NCBI GenBank assembly: GCA_032173965.1
Contig: JAVUNC010000004.1
Coordinates: forward strand, 58,341,501-58,405,500
DNA: 64,000 nucleotides
Reading direction: 5' to 3'
Origin: Sitta carolinensis
Lineage: Eukaryota; Chordata; Aves; Passeriformes; Sittidae
A program made the position numbers and the translations under genes. The notes under the pieces are model-generated. The model searched no databases. It had not been told where the DNA came from and saw only the letters and a list, made by a program, of their open reading frames with translations. Below, in pieces: positions 1 through 13,110 of this stretch (within the stretch, counting starts at the first letter, position 1; each line of letters starts with the position of its first letter).

Positions 1-3000
1 GCTTTGAGTTATCTAGGCATTGTCAAGTATAGCTGAAAATACCCAAAAATATATTAGAAGTTACTAGGGAAAGAGGGGTGCAGCATGCCACTGAAACGAC
101 TTTTTTCACATTTACCAGATTTCCGTAAGAAGGCAGGCTAAAAGCACTCAGAAAATGAATATCTGACCATCTGAAGTTAGTATGTTCAACTACTGACTGA
201 TTTCAGAGCCATGGAAAGAGTGCTGGAGTGTTACTGCTCCCAGAGGTACAGATTTGCTGCATTTAGCAGAGCAATTAGAACAACTACCAGGAAGAATAAA
301 ACCTGCATGCTCAGACATGAAACAGAGATTTACTGGAAATTGATTAATGTCATATCCTTGTAGTATTAAAGATAGATGACAAGCTTCTGGCTGCACTGCT
401 TAAAATCTTTCCAAAGAAAATACTTGCTGTCTTCAGAGCCACTGTGCTGTGTGCAGAATAAAACAAAAAAAACAAGCCACTTCACACCTGACCCATAAGC
501 TAATAGGAGAGAGGCCTGCAAAATCATTCATATCATCTGTTCATGGCTACTAGAAAATGCATGTTGTTTTTTCTCTGTCTTGGGGTACAGCCGAGTTGGG
601 ATACAGATCTTCCTTTGCTCTTCTCAGCTGGAGGCAGGAGCACCACTCCCTCCGAGACCTCTGCCCAGCATCTCAGTGAGCACCAGCACGCTGTCTGATG
701 TAATTCACAGCACAAAGAGACAAGTGTACAAGGGCTGCTAAGTGAATGAGGTAGAGGAAAAAAAATAAGACAAAGACAAAAGAGGAAATGGAAAGTGGAT
801 AGAAAACTGAGTTTATTATTTCCTGTAACAACATTTAGTCCAATGCAAAGTGTTGATATATCTCAGACCTCTTCGTTTCATAATCCACTGCGAGCAAAGA
901 AAGCCTGACATGGAAATGTGGCTATTCAATGTTTATAAGATGGATTTTTTCAGTGAAGTAGCTAGTCTATATCCAAATAACTACATCTTTATATTGAAAA
1001 ATGTGTCCATGTTACAACTGAGCACAGACATTTATTAAAAAGCGTGTCAGGAAGGAGTGAGCAGCTCAGGGATGGAGGGTGGCAGCTCCTCAGTCCAAGC
1101 TCACAAAGATGGGCAAGTTTGTCAGTGCATACCAGAGTACACCACACATTGCTATGTAAAATGAATGCACTGAGCAATCAGAACTAGAAGTTTAAATAAG
1201 CACTTCATATGCTGAACTATGGCTTATGATAGCAGCTGATTTTACGTAGTATCAGTTTAAAATTATTGCCAGCCAGTTGCCAACAGCCACAAGTCTCAAG
1301 GAAGGGGACACACTTTAGGAAAAAATTATAGCATGTTTTCTATAAACTAAGCTATGTTAGGACATATAAAATATATAATAAAAGATTAGCTTTCATCATG
1401 TCCCTTACAAAAGACGCAAATATATCTCAATATTTCTTTTTTCCAATGTGAGTGAAATATGTGTTTTATATTAAGACTGAATGCATAAAAAAATCTATCA
1501 ACCATCATACAGGCAATGTGGACACTGTAAATACAGGATGGTCATGCAGTCTAACAGTGTTATATATTTAGGGTCGTTCTGACAGCTCTGGTGAAAAATA
1601 TTAGGTTATTTCTTAATGTAATAGTTTAACAATTAGATTAACAAAGACGAGAGGTCCATATCTTATCTACAGCTTTTGACTTGGGAGGCAGACTGTGAAG
1701 GTTTTGTCATATTTTATGATGCACTATATCATGGAAATACCCCTTCAGGTCTATAAGAAGCACGGTGGTTTTACTCCATCAATTATACACCATCCATTAA
1801 GGCTCCTAACTTTGGAATAAATATTTGTTCCTTTATCTAAGAACAATATTTTAGGACCCTTGAAAAAACATATTTTGATGTTGAGGATGATTTTCCAAAG
1901 TCTGGTGTGTGTGTGTTTAATTGTTAGACACTTAAAACTTTCTCATCACTTATCCAAATTCCATCAAAAGTGAGATGTTTGTGTACACTAATCAGCAAGA
2001 TATTTGCTCTCACAGGGAAACAGACAATTTTAACTCAGCCTTTGGTTTGCAAGTTCATATTCTTATTTAAGTGAGGTTCTTTCCATAGAAAAGCTTGCTT
2101 CATGTATATGCCTCTGTTTCATGATAGGAAATACACTGTCTATTCAGCTAACAAAATGAAGTATTATGCAAATTAACATTAAGGAAGTCCTCAAGTGAAT
2201 TAGAGGGTGGACTGCATAATGAGGATCTGAGATCAAGGGCCTAAGCTGTAATGGTTCTCTTCTGAGGGCATATTTATGCTGCATCTGTGCAAAACAGTAG
2301 AGAATGTTATGCTAGAATAAATGGCTGTGATGCTGGAGAGAATCCTCACTGAGGAATCAAAGTATATTTTACTTATAATACTGAGACCTAAGTTTGCATG
2401 AAATAATGTTCCACAGAGAGACAGAGGAATAAGGCTGGAGATGTGTGAGTGTCCTTGTTTAGGGCAAAATGGGAGGAAACCTCCGAATGGGGTCCCTCTA
2501 GAACACAAATTCAAGTGGTCCCTCCTCCCACCAGTTTGGGAGACATAAACCTCCTTCTAGAGAACTGGAAAAACCTGATTATTTAACAAGCAAAGTAAAA
2601 AAAACAAACACAAACATGAAAAAAGAATAATATTAAATAATGGAACCTCTCGACTAGGGATACAAGCATCATAAAATCACCCTAGGACAATGAGAAAATA
2701 AGGGTTACACATAGAAATTTGTCAGTTAGACTTCTCAGGATGAATGTTATTAGATAAGAGACAAATACAAAGGAAGATTTTAAATATGTCTTTCAGTGCA
2801 AAGAACAGCTACAAAAGAGCTGTCCAGACACTGTTCTTCATACACAAATGCAAATATTTCCAAAAAGTAAAGTACGTAGCAAAGCAGACTGTTACTGATT
2901 TTATATCCCTTCAGCCTGTCAGGATATAACCTGGGCAGATTAAGAGATTGTTTATGTCCCATTCTGAGATTCTTCCATAAGCATAAAAATTTCCATGGTC

Positions 3001-3605
3001 TAGAGAGCTTTCCTCAGATAACATGGCAGTAAATCAACATTTTGGGGCAGCGACAGTGAAGATTTATTCACCTCTATGGATATTTCACATGGTCTTTTAC
3101 TGGTGACGAGTTTTCTTTAGTTTTTGTGACCTCAAATTTGATCACCAAGTTGGCTGGTGAACCCAGGTGTTCATGCCAATCCACTTTTTGGCATTGAACT
3201 CCTATGTAAAATACTCTCCCCTTTCCTTCTGGAAAGCAATTCTGATTTTCATTTGGGCTTGTGGGCATAAAGAGTCAAATTTAGAATAGAACAGCTTGAT
3301 GCTATCAAAATGAAAAATTTTCTTTGAGTTGAAAAGACATTTGTTAAGATGTATTCCACTGGCAGTTTATATACATATTTTCAAAGGGTTTTTATAATTT
3401 ACAAAGATCATTTGCCAAAAGTCATGCAGCAATCCTTACTGAGGTCAAAAAAATCCATACTTCCACCCACTTTATCATGCTTTAAAGCTTTAACAAACTA
3501 TTTCCAAGAAACTATGAAAGAGTGAGAGTTAGCAGGTGAAAATTCACTCTAGGGAGGAAAACAAGTCCATCAAGAAAAATCTGAGCAGAAGGGCAAAAGC
3601 AGTAC
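1..3605. other. Intergenic, AT-rich, no gene seen
   Basis: No open frame exceeds 93 codons and none resembles a known domain. An A/C-rich patch lies near 2595-2615. Confidence 0.6.
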
Positions 3606-5045
3606 TGTTCTGGTTTGGGTTTGAAAATTTGAAATTTCCTAATCAAGAGCAAAGCAGGCTTAAGCTTAAAAGTAATAAGATTTTATTAACTGACACTAAA
3701 AGGGAAAAAATCCAAACAACCCAAGAATCAGAATGAAACTTTCAAAACACTCCTCCTTCTTCCCCACACCTTATTTTCTCCCAACTGACAATGTAAAAAC
3801 AACACTCAGAAGTCTCAGTCAGTTTTCCATCTCTAAAACAGTCTTTCTTCAGTTCTCTTAGGGAGGGAAGCACCTCTCATTTGCTATGGAAAGTTCCCCC
3901 ACAAGAAAACAGTTCTCTTGTGGTTCCAATCTTCATGAACAACAGTCGCCCAGAAGATCTGCATTCATGAAACTTCTCCTATGTCCACAGTTGTGCCTCT
4001 GGAGCACATCGATGTATGGGGTTTATTTTAAAGACAAACTGTTCAGAGCAAAGGTTTTTATCTATCTTTGAGATCACCATCTCAGGGAAGAGAGATCACT
4101 TCTTATTTCAAGGGCAAAGAGTCTTTATCACTTCATCTCTCTGCTCAACTTCTCATGGAATCAACAGCTTTGTCAAGATTTCATTCCTTTGCTCAGGTCT
4201 ACAGCAGAACTGTCTATCTCCCCCATATTTCTCTACGGTTTAAAGAAAACATCCCAATATATTATAGTCAATCACCATGGCTTACAAGAGTCTTTTCAGC
4301 CTGAAAGCAGCTTTCATACTCCTTCCATTTGGACCTTTACTCCTTGATTGACCTTGATATCTTCATGTGGTCTCTCTACATGTCTTCACTCTAATTTTCT
4401 CTCACTCAAGAGAGGATGGAGGCTTTTTCAGGTCCCATCTGTGCACCGATGCACTGAAAGAGTTAACAAAGGCAGTGTCCGGGCCAAGGCATTCACCTGA
4501 GGGATTGGGGCTGTGCTGGAGCTGTGCCAGGATCTCAGCCAGGTCACAGCAGTCCTTGGTGTGGTATTTCAAAGCCGTGCTGAAGGGCTGGGGCAGATCT
4601 CAGGGTGCCTGTGCCCAAAGGCAACCGCTGCCTGGTCTCTTGCAGCTGGGGGGGGAAGTTGGACAGATCCCCAGATCCCTTTCCCACTCCTCAGTCTTAT
4701 CAGGGTGGCCCGACCTGCAGCATCCCTTCTCCCCTCTCTCGCCAGGGCTACAGCAGAGGCAGAGCCAGCCCGGCCAGCAGCAGAGAGAACTCTGTGCTGC
4801 AGATGTTCCCAAAATCAGGCAGCCCTTCCTGGCCGTGTGACCTTCCCTCCCTCCCCACACTCGGCCCAAGGCCAAGGGGGAGAGGTGTTCTCACTCTGAC
4901 AGCCAGAACAAAAAGGAAGCTTCCCGGGCTTCATTTCTTTTCAAATGTAATAACAACCAGAAACAAAATGCTTTCCCGCTGGTCCAATAAAATGCTGATC
5001 TCAAAATCAGCCAGCCATCTTCAGCAGGCTGGTCAAACTAACACA
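3606..5045 (-). mobile_element. Candidate solo LTR of an endogenous retrovirus (minus orientation)
   Basis: The element starts TGTTCTGGTTTG and ends CAAACTAACACA, imperfect inverted ends with TG and CA. It is flanked by AGTAC (3601-3605) and AGTAT (5046-5050), a 5-base duplication with one change. In the minus direction an AATAAA lies close to the 3' end (about 3683), as in an LTR R region. At 1.44 kb it is long, with a GC-rich half (4480-5000) and an AT-rich half. No gag, pol or env remnant is visible inside. The many open frames here are not genes. Confidence 0.6.
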
Positions 5046-7199
5046 AGTATTAGCATTGGGCTGAGGGGGCACAACAGGTGTGAGAACTGCAACTGGAGAG
5101 TGCAGAAAAGACACCCAAGGTGGCAGGGACCATGTCCCAGAGGTATTTGGACACGAGGAAGGGGAGGACAAAGGGAAGAAATTAGTCTCACTGTGGCAAG
5201 CTGAGACCTGCTTTGGCTGTGACAGGGCACAAAGTGCTTGCCTTTTGCTTATTGCTGGTCACAACACACCTCTGAGATGCATATTTACCCTCATCTATGT
5301 CTATCGATTTATGGACAGCCTTGTGCTCTCTACTTCATAACAAAAGTGTCACAGAACACTTATGAAATAGTGACTCTTGTTGTTTACAGACCTTGGGCAC
5401 AGAGCTCCTTGCATGCATAAACCTATTTGTTCCTATCCCCTTCCTCACTAAGAAACAGGCTCTGAATCACTCATCCAAATGTCACTGAACTTCTCCTGGT
5501 TTAGGCTGCTGGCTGTTCAGGTCTCAGAGCCAATGTCCAGGGACACACAATTCTAATAAATTTGATGGAAATAACAGTGTCACTTGATTGACGCAGACAG
5601 TGACAGTAGGTATCAGACTTGACTTATATGGTCCATATGACTGCTTAGTGCAAGCTCAAATCCTCACAAGCTAAGTACTAACAGATTAAAGAAAGAAATC
5701 CTGCAATTTTTGCTGCTTTTACTGTTCATTTTGGTTAAGTCTGCATTTTCTTTTTTAAAACAATTTATTGCTGGGACTAAATAGTAAATGCAATCTCCTG
5801 CTGACAGATTCTATCTGTCTAACTCCTCTGATATTGTGGAAAGAAACATGGAAGATGTGGACATTTCAGTTGTAGCTGTAATGCATTCCCAATTTTTTTC
5901 TGGATGAAAGAGTGGAGACTGAAAGTTTTGTGAGACACAAACTGTCATTGAGACTTCTGGGTACTACACAGTACTGTGAGTCCCAAGACTATAAAGATTT
6001 CTCTAAGTTCCAAAATAATTCTTTGATATCATGTGAAAAAAATCTGCCTGCTGGGAGCCAGAAGTGGCAGTCACATTCTCCCTACAAAGCTCTTCAGCAG
6101 AAAAAGACAAGCATTTTCAGTCAACTGAAATCAGCCTGGCTGCATGTAATGGATAGCTAGAGACTCTCAATGCTTTATCAGATATTCCCAGGTTTTCTAC
6201 TTTTAGGTTTATCAGTTTACAAATCCATGGTCCATAAGCAAATGAAAGTGACCCCAAAATCCTAACACTAGCCAGGAAGTTCATCCATATCTTTCAGCAG
6301 ATTGTTGAACACCTGGTTAATATTTGTGAATAACATGCACAAAGTCTTTAGCACACAGCTATCACTAGCTCTTGTTCATTATGATAACCCATTTTGGGGT
6401 AGGGTAATCTAAATAATTCTGTGGTTCAGAACAAGAACTGAACAGATTTTGAATAAAACCTGGGCTGCAGCTGTTGAAGCACCTCGGCTCCTGCTGCTTA
6501 TTGGCAGTATTTGGATAGGCCTTTCAAGAAATTTTGCCAGAACCAGTAGCCTGGATGGACACTTGCATGACTCGAGGGAGCTGAGTAATCACAGTGATTT
6601 CTAGCAGCCAGCCATGAGATCTAGATGGAGAAGTATGAAGTGCTTTGGTGTACTGTGCCAGACTTCAGATGTGTGGCACCAACATTGCATTGTTTGACTT
6701 GATGTGTTGTCTTACAATGTTTTGAACATCTGCTCTTCAAGTACTTTTTTTCCTGAATAGTGAGATTTTGGTGGCATGATTTTCATGGGGACTAGGCAAA
6801 GAGGAGCTGGCTACTGAATTGTATGAATGAGTGGTGCTACCTCATTATGTCTGGTCAATCTACATATAGGACTTCCTGTTCTTTAACTGACTTTGAATCC
6901 TTTATCATTGCTTCAAATAAAGAGGATTTTTCTCATCTGGTTTAAGAGAAAATTATCTGTCTCTAAAACTTCATATGTTTTTGTCTTTCTATGGCATGGA
7001 CATCTACATGTGAGCTACTGTCCTGGGCTTCTTTGATAATCGTTAGAGAAACATGTAAATTCTAAGGAATCTTAGGCAGATTTTTTAGAACAAGTAAGGT
7101 TCCATAAAAAGGTATTTCTTCCTAATGTCTGAAGGGATAATAAAATAAATACATCAGACATGGATGTTTGGAGCATTTTGGATATCTAATGTTAAGGAA
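5046..7199. other. Intergenic, no gene seen
   Basis: Single-copy-looking AT-rich DNA between the LTR candidate and the CR1 fossil. The longest frame (5912-6160, plus, 82 residues) has no recognisable motif. Confidence 0.55.
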
Positions 7200-7960
7200 A
7201 AGGCAACTCAGTCTGCCTCAGATTCTAATCTGCAAAATCACTCTTTCATGTATTATGACTTATCTTGAAATTTTTGATCATTTAAGCTTAGCATTCTGCA
7301 TGTCTTGTTACTGAATTGCATCCAATTTATTTAAATGATTTTCCTAATTTGTCAAGATCTTTTAAAGTCTGTCCTCATATATGTTTACAGACCCTCGCAG
7401 CTTGATGTCATTGGAAATTTAATAAGCACACTACACTATTTAATCATTGACTACCTACTCAATGACTCAAGTCACTAATGAGAACAGTGATAAGAACCGG
7501 GCACAAGACTGATCTCTGCAGAACACTGCTCAATACGTAATGCTAGAAAACAAAGAACCATTAATAACTACTAAACATGGTTTCCTCAACATGTATCTGC
7601 CTCATAGCAATTTCATGAAGATCTTCTCTGTTTTATGAAAGTGTCACACAAAACAAAAGACAGCGATGAGGTCGAGAGATACAATATATGCTATTCTGAA
7701 TATTCAGAACTTCCTATCAATGGAGAAGGAAATTCAGAGGCTATGATATGTTCTTGACAAATTTATATTTGTTGGTACTCATTCTCACTCTATTTTTGGG
7801 GTGTTTACAAAAATGTATCCTTTCATATTGTTATTATTGCATAAACTGAAGTTAAGATAACTGGTCCATAATTTCCAATCTCTCCCCTGCCTCTCAAAAG
7901 GTAAGCTTTATATTTGCCTTCTTTCCCTCAGGAATTTGCTCTAGATTAAGCAGCACTGTC
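7200..7960 (-). mobile_element. Old CR1-type LINE reverse transcriptase fossil
   Basis: On the minus strand, going down from 7960, decayed versions of LINE reverse transcriptase landmarks appear in the right order: a NYRPVSLTS-like stretch (about 7890-7840), a GVPQGSVLGPVL-like stretch (about 7530-7490) and a FADDTKLGG-like stretch (about 7425-7390). Stops and indels break all frames. The divergence suggests an ancient amniote CR1 insertion, much older than the CR1 3' ends elsewhere in the window. Confidence 0.72.
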
Positions 7961-8711
7961 CATCTAAGTAGCAGTTATACACCTTTTTTTTTGTGGAAAA
8001 AGACACTGAGGAGAAATATATAAGGGAAACTTTTTTTCTCCAGATCTTGCCTTGATTCGTAGGTATGCAGCATCCCTAATGATTGGAAGATAATTTTTAT
8101 ATCTCCTGAAAATTTTAAAAAGTTTGATTTAATTAAGTAGTTCCAACCTGTTCTTTTCTTCCACTTTCCAAGTTCTTGATCCTTTTTGAAAGGTCTCTGT
8201 TTTCCTTCACAAAACCATTCATGGGTTATGCAGAGAAAAGTTTTCCATTTTATAATGTCTTATAGGGTCTTGGTCATTCATTGATAATTCTACAGAGATA
8301 TGTTTATGCATGCAATGGGAGTGATTTTAATCAATCCTGGGAAGGCAACACAAATGCATTGAAAATTCATTCTAAAATAATTTTATATTAAGGTATATAA
8401 GGTTCATATATTTAAGGTATATAAAGTTGACTCTCAACTAAAATATATTTAGCTCGGTCTATTCCTTTAAAAACAATTTGTCATTAATGATTTTTATAAC
8501 ACAAGTATTCCTTTACTGTTCATGGAATGGTGGTATCCTAAGAATTGCAAAAAAAAAAAGATTTCTACTCTGATCACTGAGAAAGCCTCTATGGCACCAG
8601 ATATTGTTCGCGATTATTCTGTGTAATAAAAGCTTCTCAAATTCTTCTGAAATAGCTGTTAATAGGATATTGTTTTGAAGAGGCCTCAGACACCATGAGC
8701 CTTTGGTCATG

Positions 8712-8850
8712 ATCATGCCTTGGAACAGGTTGCCCAGTGAGGCTGTGGATTCTCTGTCCCTGGATAAGCTCAGGATTGGCTTGAAGATATCCAGACCAGA
8801 CTCAGCTGAGTGGAGCCCTGAGCAACTTGCTTTCACTGGACCTGTTCTGA
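8712..8850 (+). mobile_element. CR1 LINE fragment
   Basis: The text matches the CR1 3' portion around CAGTGAGGCTGTGGATTCTC and GAGCCCTGAGCAACTTGC. The element is 5'-truncated and lacks the terminal repeat. Confidence 0.7.
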
Positions 8851-11010
8851 GATTAGCAAAGTCAAAGTAGAAATAAAGAACGTATTTTAAACAGTGAGGT
8901 TTACTAGCCAAAATTAAATATTTTTTTCATCTTTTGATATCTAAATACTATTTCAAAGGAATGATTTTGTCAAGAAAATACTTATCTCAACAAAAAAATG
9001 GAGTAATATTCTAGGGATTGTGTTGTACTTAACATCAATATGAGCTCTTGATTTCTTTCAGAGAAAATTATTTTTCATTATTCTCAATGTTCTGTTGAAG
9101 CAATCATAACATTATATTTGAAATGTACTTTTGATTTCACATTTTCTCTAATCAGCTGGAAGTATTTTCCATTTACATTTGTGTTTACTTTTCCAAGTGA
9201 AATGCTATCTACAGGGATTAATATTGAACATTATCATTTCTAGAAGTATAGTTACTTCCATTTACAAGAAACGTTGCAGAAATGTTGAATCATATTTCCT
9301 GAACATAATGAAAAAACAAGCTATCATTTAACTAATATTACATTTGAAGGAGAGAGGAAATAATACATGAATAACAGGAAATTCTGCACTGCCGTTTTTA
9401 AACCACCAAACAGTTTCCCGCACTACTTGGAATCTACCTTTTAATAAATGAAGTCACTTCTAATTGTTCATCGTTAAAAATTCTAGAGGGCTATGTCTTT
9501 TGGTTTTTAGTTTTGTTTTATTTTCACCTTTGGTATCACTGTTTGTACTCCTGGGAAAAATAATTTGACATTTTTTTCAAAAGCTGAATATGAAACAATT
9601 TGACAGATTTCTTTAGGAAGATCAGAGAACTTTTATTACATGAAGAAAACAGAGAAAAGATAAAAAGTGGAATTACTGAGTGAAGGGGAAGAAAATACAG
9701 GTGCTAATTACTCTGCAACTTCTTATACTACATGTCATTTTGCTACTGAAAAGTAAAGCTATGTATTGATCTACGTAATTTTTTTAAGTCAAGTGTTTTT
9801 TTGAGGTCTGATTACTCTAATGAGTTTGTAACTTCAATCACAGCTCCATCTACCTAATAAAGGGCAAGAGGATGATTAATTATCTCCTGCCTAGAGGAGG
9901 AATCATGTTAAGTGACAAAATTTCTGTGATTTCTCCTTTCATGTAGGAGACTCGTGTGAAGGTTGATTTGCCTGCTCAGGTCAGGTCATAGGATTCTCCT
10001 TAGCTAATTGCTGTTTCAGTCTTGTTGACTGGCTAATTTCCACCTATTTTATGTGCCTGTAGGCATTAAAATTTGAAAGCAGCTATTGCCTTACCTCACG
10101 GAATATTTTTTTCAAAAAGTTTGTGGAAATTACTTATCTCTAGTTAATCACAGAGGAGTTGTATAGGAAGCTGTATAAGGGTCTTGTTGTAAATTTACTT
10201 ACATTGTGGAGTTTACAGTGGTTTATGAGATCCCATTCAGCTGAGGGGATATAACAAAGACACAAACTTTAATACAGGATATCTGCAAACCATGACAAAT
10301 AAGTGGCGCAATACGTGCCATAAACATTCAGTAGCTGGAAAACCTGACTAAAGTGAACTGTTCAAATAGGCCATTTTTGTTCCTGGTATTGAGAGGCAGG
10401 CACATCCCATACAGGACAGTTTCCAAGAGAACAGCCTAGAGGTACATGCATGGCAGATGTGACTCAATGTGTCTGTTGCCAGGGAGGTGCCATTTAACTC
10501 TAATTATGAAATCAATTCCTTCTGTCAGCAGCCTTTCCAGAAAGCTGGCTGCCCTCTCTTGCAGATAGATGCTCTCATCAGCTCAAGCAGTCCCTGTAAG
10601 CAGTGTGAAAAGACCATGTACACAGGGGTTTCAAAGAAAACATGAGCAACATTGTACTGTCCAGCTTCAGCGCTGGCAGCACCAAATAAAAACAAGAAAA
10701 GAGACAGCCAGATGTAAATGAGTACATGCCTGTCTTGAGAGAGATGGCTCCCAAAGGCAAACAAACATTTATGGAACTTTTACCAGCTTTTTACAAAGCT
10801 AACCTCTAACCAAGATGAATCTCAGTAATGGGGAAAATACAGCTTTTCAGTTTCTCCTTTTTTACTCTAAGATTCTATAACTTCTTTAACTTAGTGAAAG
10901 TTAGAAAGGAAGAAGGGCCTTTACCATCATTCCTAATTTTCATCACATCTCACTCTAAAGACCCTCTGCACATTTATGAAAGAAATTAATCAAAATAAAG
11001 AATTCATAAC
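8851..11010. other. Intergenic, no gene seen
   Basis: Very AT-rich to about 9.8 kb, then more balanced. The minus frame at 10525-10764 has one hydrophobic stretch but no family match or splice context. Confidence 0.55.
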
Positions 11011-11344
11011 AGAAAAGAAGGAAAGGAAAGGAAAGGAAAGGAAAGGAAAGGAAAGGAAAGGAAAGGAAAGGAAAGGAAAGGAAAGGAAAGGAAAGGAAAG
11101 GAAAGGAAAGGAAAGGAAAGGAAAGAAAGGAAAGGAAAGGAAAGGAAAGGAAAGGAAAGGAAAAAGGAAAGGAAAGGAAAGAAAGGAAAGGAAAGGAAAA
11201 GAGAAAGGAAAGAAAGGAAAAAGAAAAGAAAGAAGAAAAGAAAAGAAAAGAAAAGAAAAGAAAAGAAAAGAAAAGAAAAGAAAAGAAAAGAAAAGAAAAG
11301 AAAAGAAAGAAAAGAAAAGAAAAGAAAAGAAGAAAGAAGAAAAA
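11011..11344 (+). repeat. 334-base pure purine tract: (GGAAA)n then (GAAAA)n
   Basis: There is no pyrimidine on the plus strand from 11011 to 11344. The first part is pentamer GGAAA with few interruptions (to about 11215); the second is pentamer GAAAA (about 11228-11335). Long frames on both strands here, such as all Lys/Glu/Gly or all Phe/Ser/Leu, are repeat translation and not genes. Confidence 0.97.
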
Positions 11345-12934
11345 TACATAAGGTGAATGACTTAACCACATATAGTTAAGAGTAGAAATATGTAACCAAA
11401 ATAGGCCAGTGTTATTCATCATAGAATAATAAAATCAGTCAATCTCAAATGAAGCATTATTCATATAATACAGTATATGATGTTTTAATATACATAATTC
11501 CTTTACCTCGTTGTAACTTAAAGCTCACTTTTAGCATCTAAAGAAATCAACAGATTACTTTGTAACTACAAATGTGAGCAAAACATATCCTCTAAACAAG
11601 CTTATTTGAAACAGGAGACCAGGTTATGCTACTGAACATTTTCTGGAGAACATTTTAGATCTTCCAATTTCAAAACACAGGCAAACTTAGATTTTGAGAA
11701 ATAAATTATTATTTGAGGTGTTATTGGATTTCTTTAAAGGCTAGTACTAAAAACCTGTAGTCTTGTCCTTCGGCTGCATGAAAAATAGCAGAGAGTTTAA
11801 GAAGGTGGAGCCCTACAAAGCAAGGAAGAGAAAAAATGTCCCAGAAATGAGAGAGGGGGAAGAATTTAAATTGTAAAATAGTCAGGGATATCATCCAAAA
11901 TCTGAGATGATGGACAGAGTCTTAGAGTGGGCTTCTTTTTCCTAATTTTAGCCACATAAAAGAAGTATTAAAGTAAGCCATTCAGAGTACTTCTATTGTC
12001 AATGAAGGGACACATTCATATTGAAAAAAAAATGTATCCTACTTGACTTTGATTCCATTATGGTATGAATTTGGTCATTAAGCAATCTAACTTTTTTTTG
12101 TTAAAGACAGTTTGCTAGATGTATAGCTTAAGTTTTAACCAAATAAGCAGCGCAAATTTGCTCTCTAACTTTTAAATAAATTCAGTTGAAAGATGCTCTA
12201 CTTACAGATGAAACAACAGAAGAAGATAAAGTGAGATGGTTTTCCTAAACAAATAATAGAAAAATCAAAATAAGCAAATATTCAAAAACTACTGTGTTGT
12301 AAGTGATGACTTTGTCCTGATCATTGACGACTGTTAACAAACAAATATTCCCTTTAAAGTAAAAAAATAAAAAAGGAATGTGAACATCTTTGTCTGGTCT
12401 TTGTAAATTTAATGCTATCTTTCAAAATTGGCCATAAACAGAAGTATTAACTGAATAATCAAGCTTACTAACATGCTTAGGTTTCTTTTTCAGATGCCTC
12501 CCTTAGTAGTAAAAAGGTTAAAAATATAATTAAATTAATACAACTAAATTAATTTTGCCCGTTTTTCTCAAAGAATGAGTGCTGCAAAAATAGAACAGAC
12601 ATTTAGTACTTAGTTACTTCAGATAGACCATGTTTATATACAGAGAATGTATTTCTATCATACTACAGTGGATTTCACTGTTTGCTGAATATTCAGCCTC
12701 CATTTAAGATTGACCCAGAGCAGACATTTGATACAGCTGGCTGATTTTTGTAGTCAAATTAAGTGTTGCAGATTCATGACAGAGCCACTTGGGATCTGTG
12801 CATGGAAATAAAAATCAATTCAACAAATCTGCACAAGACTGCAACTCTGGTTTATTTCCTTTTGCAGTAGAAACCATTTTAGAGTCCTGTGGTGTTGAGC
12901 AAGGGATATTTTATGTAGATTTATAGTCTGGACT
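11345..12934. other. Intergenic, AT-rich, no gene seen
   Basis: No frame of note and no repeat recognised between the purine tract and the next CR1 copy. Confidence 0.55.
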
Positions 12935-13110
12935 TGGAATCATATAGTCATGGAATATGCTGAGTTGGAAGGGACCCATCAGGATCATCAAGTTCAACTC
13001 CTGGATCAGCACAGGACACAACATGGATCACACCAAACTTCTTGAGCTCTGTCAGGCTTGGTTCTGTGACCACTTTCCTGGGGAGGTTTGTAAAGGCATG
13101 CTAGCAGATT
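12935..13110 (-). mobile_element. CR1 LINE 3' end
   Basis: It opens with AATCATATAGTCATGGAATA and GAGTTGGAAGGGACCCATCA, the reverse complement of the CR1 3' terminus. Body similarity fades after about 170 bases. Confidence 0.8.

Noticed and set aside
4367..5204. Frames of 128-199 residues on the plus strand
   Set aside because: They lie mostly in the LTR candidate, overlap each other in different phases, and have no domain.
10955..11422. Several overlapping 119-155 residue frames on both strands
   Set aside because: They translate the GGAAA/GAAAA repeat and have no non-repeat coding content.
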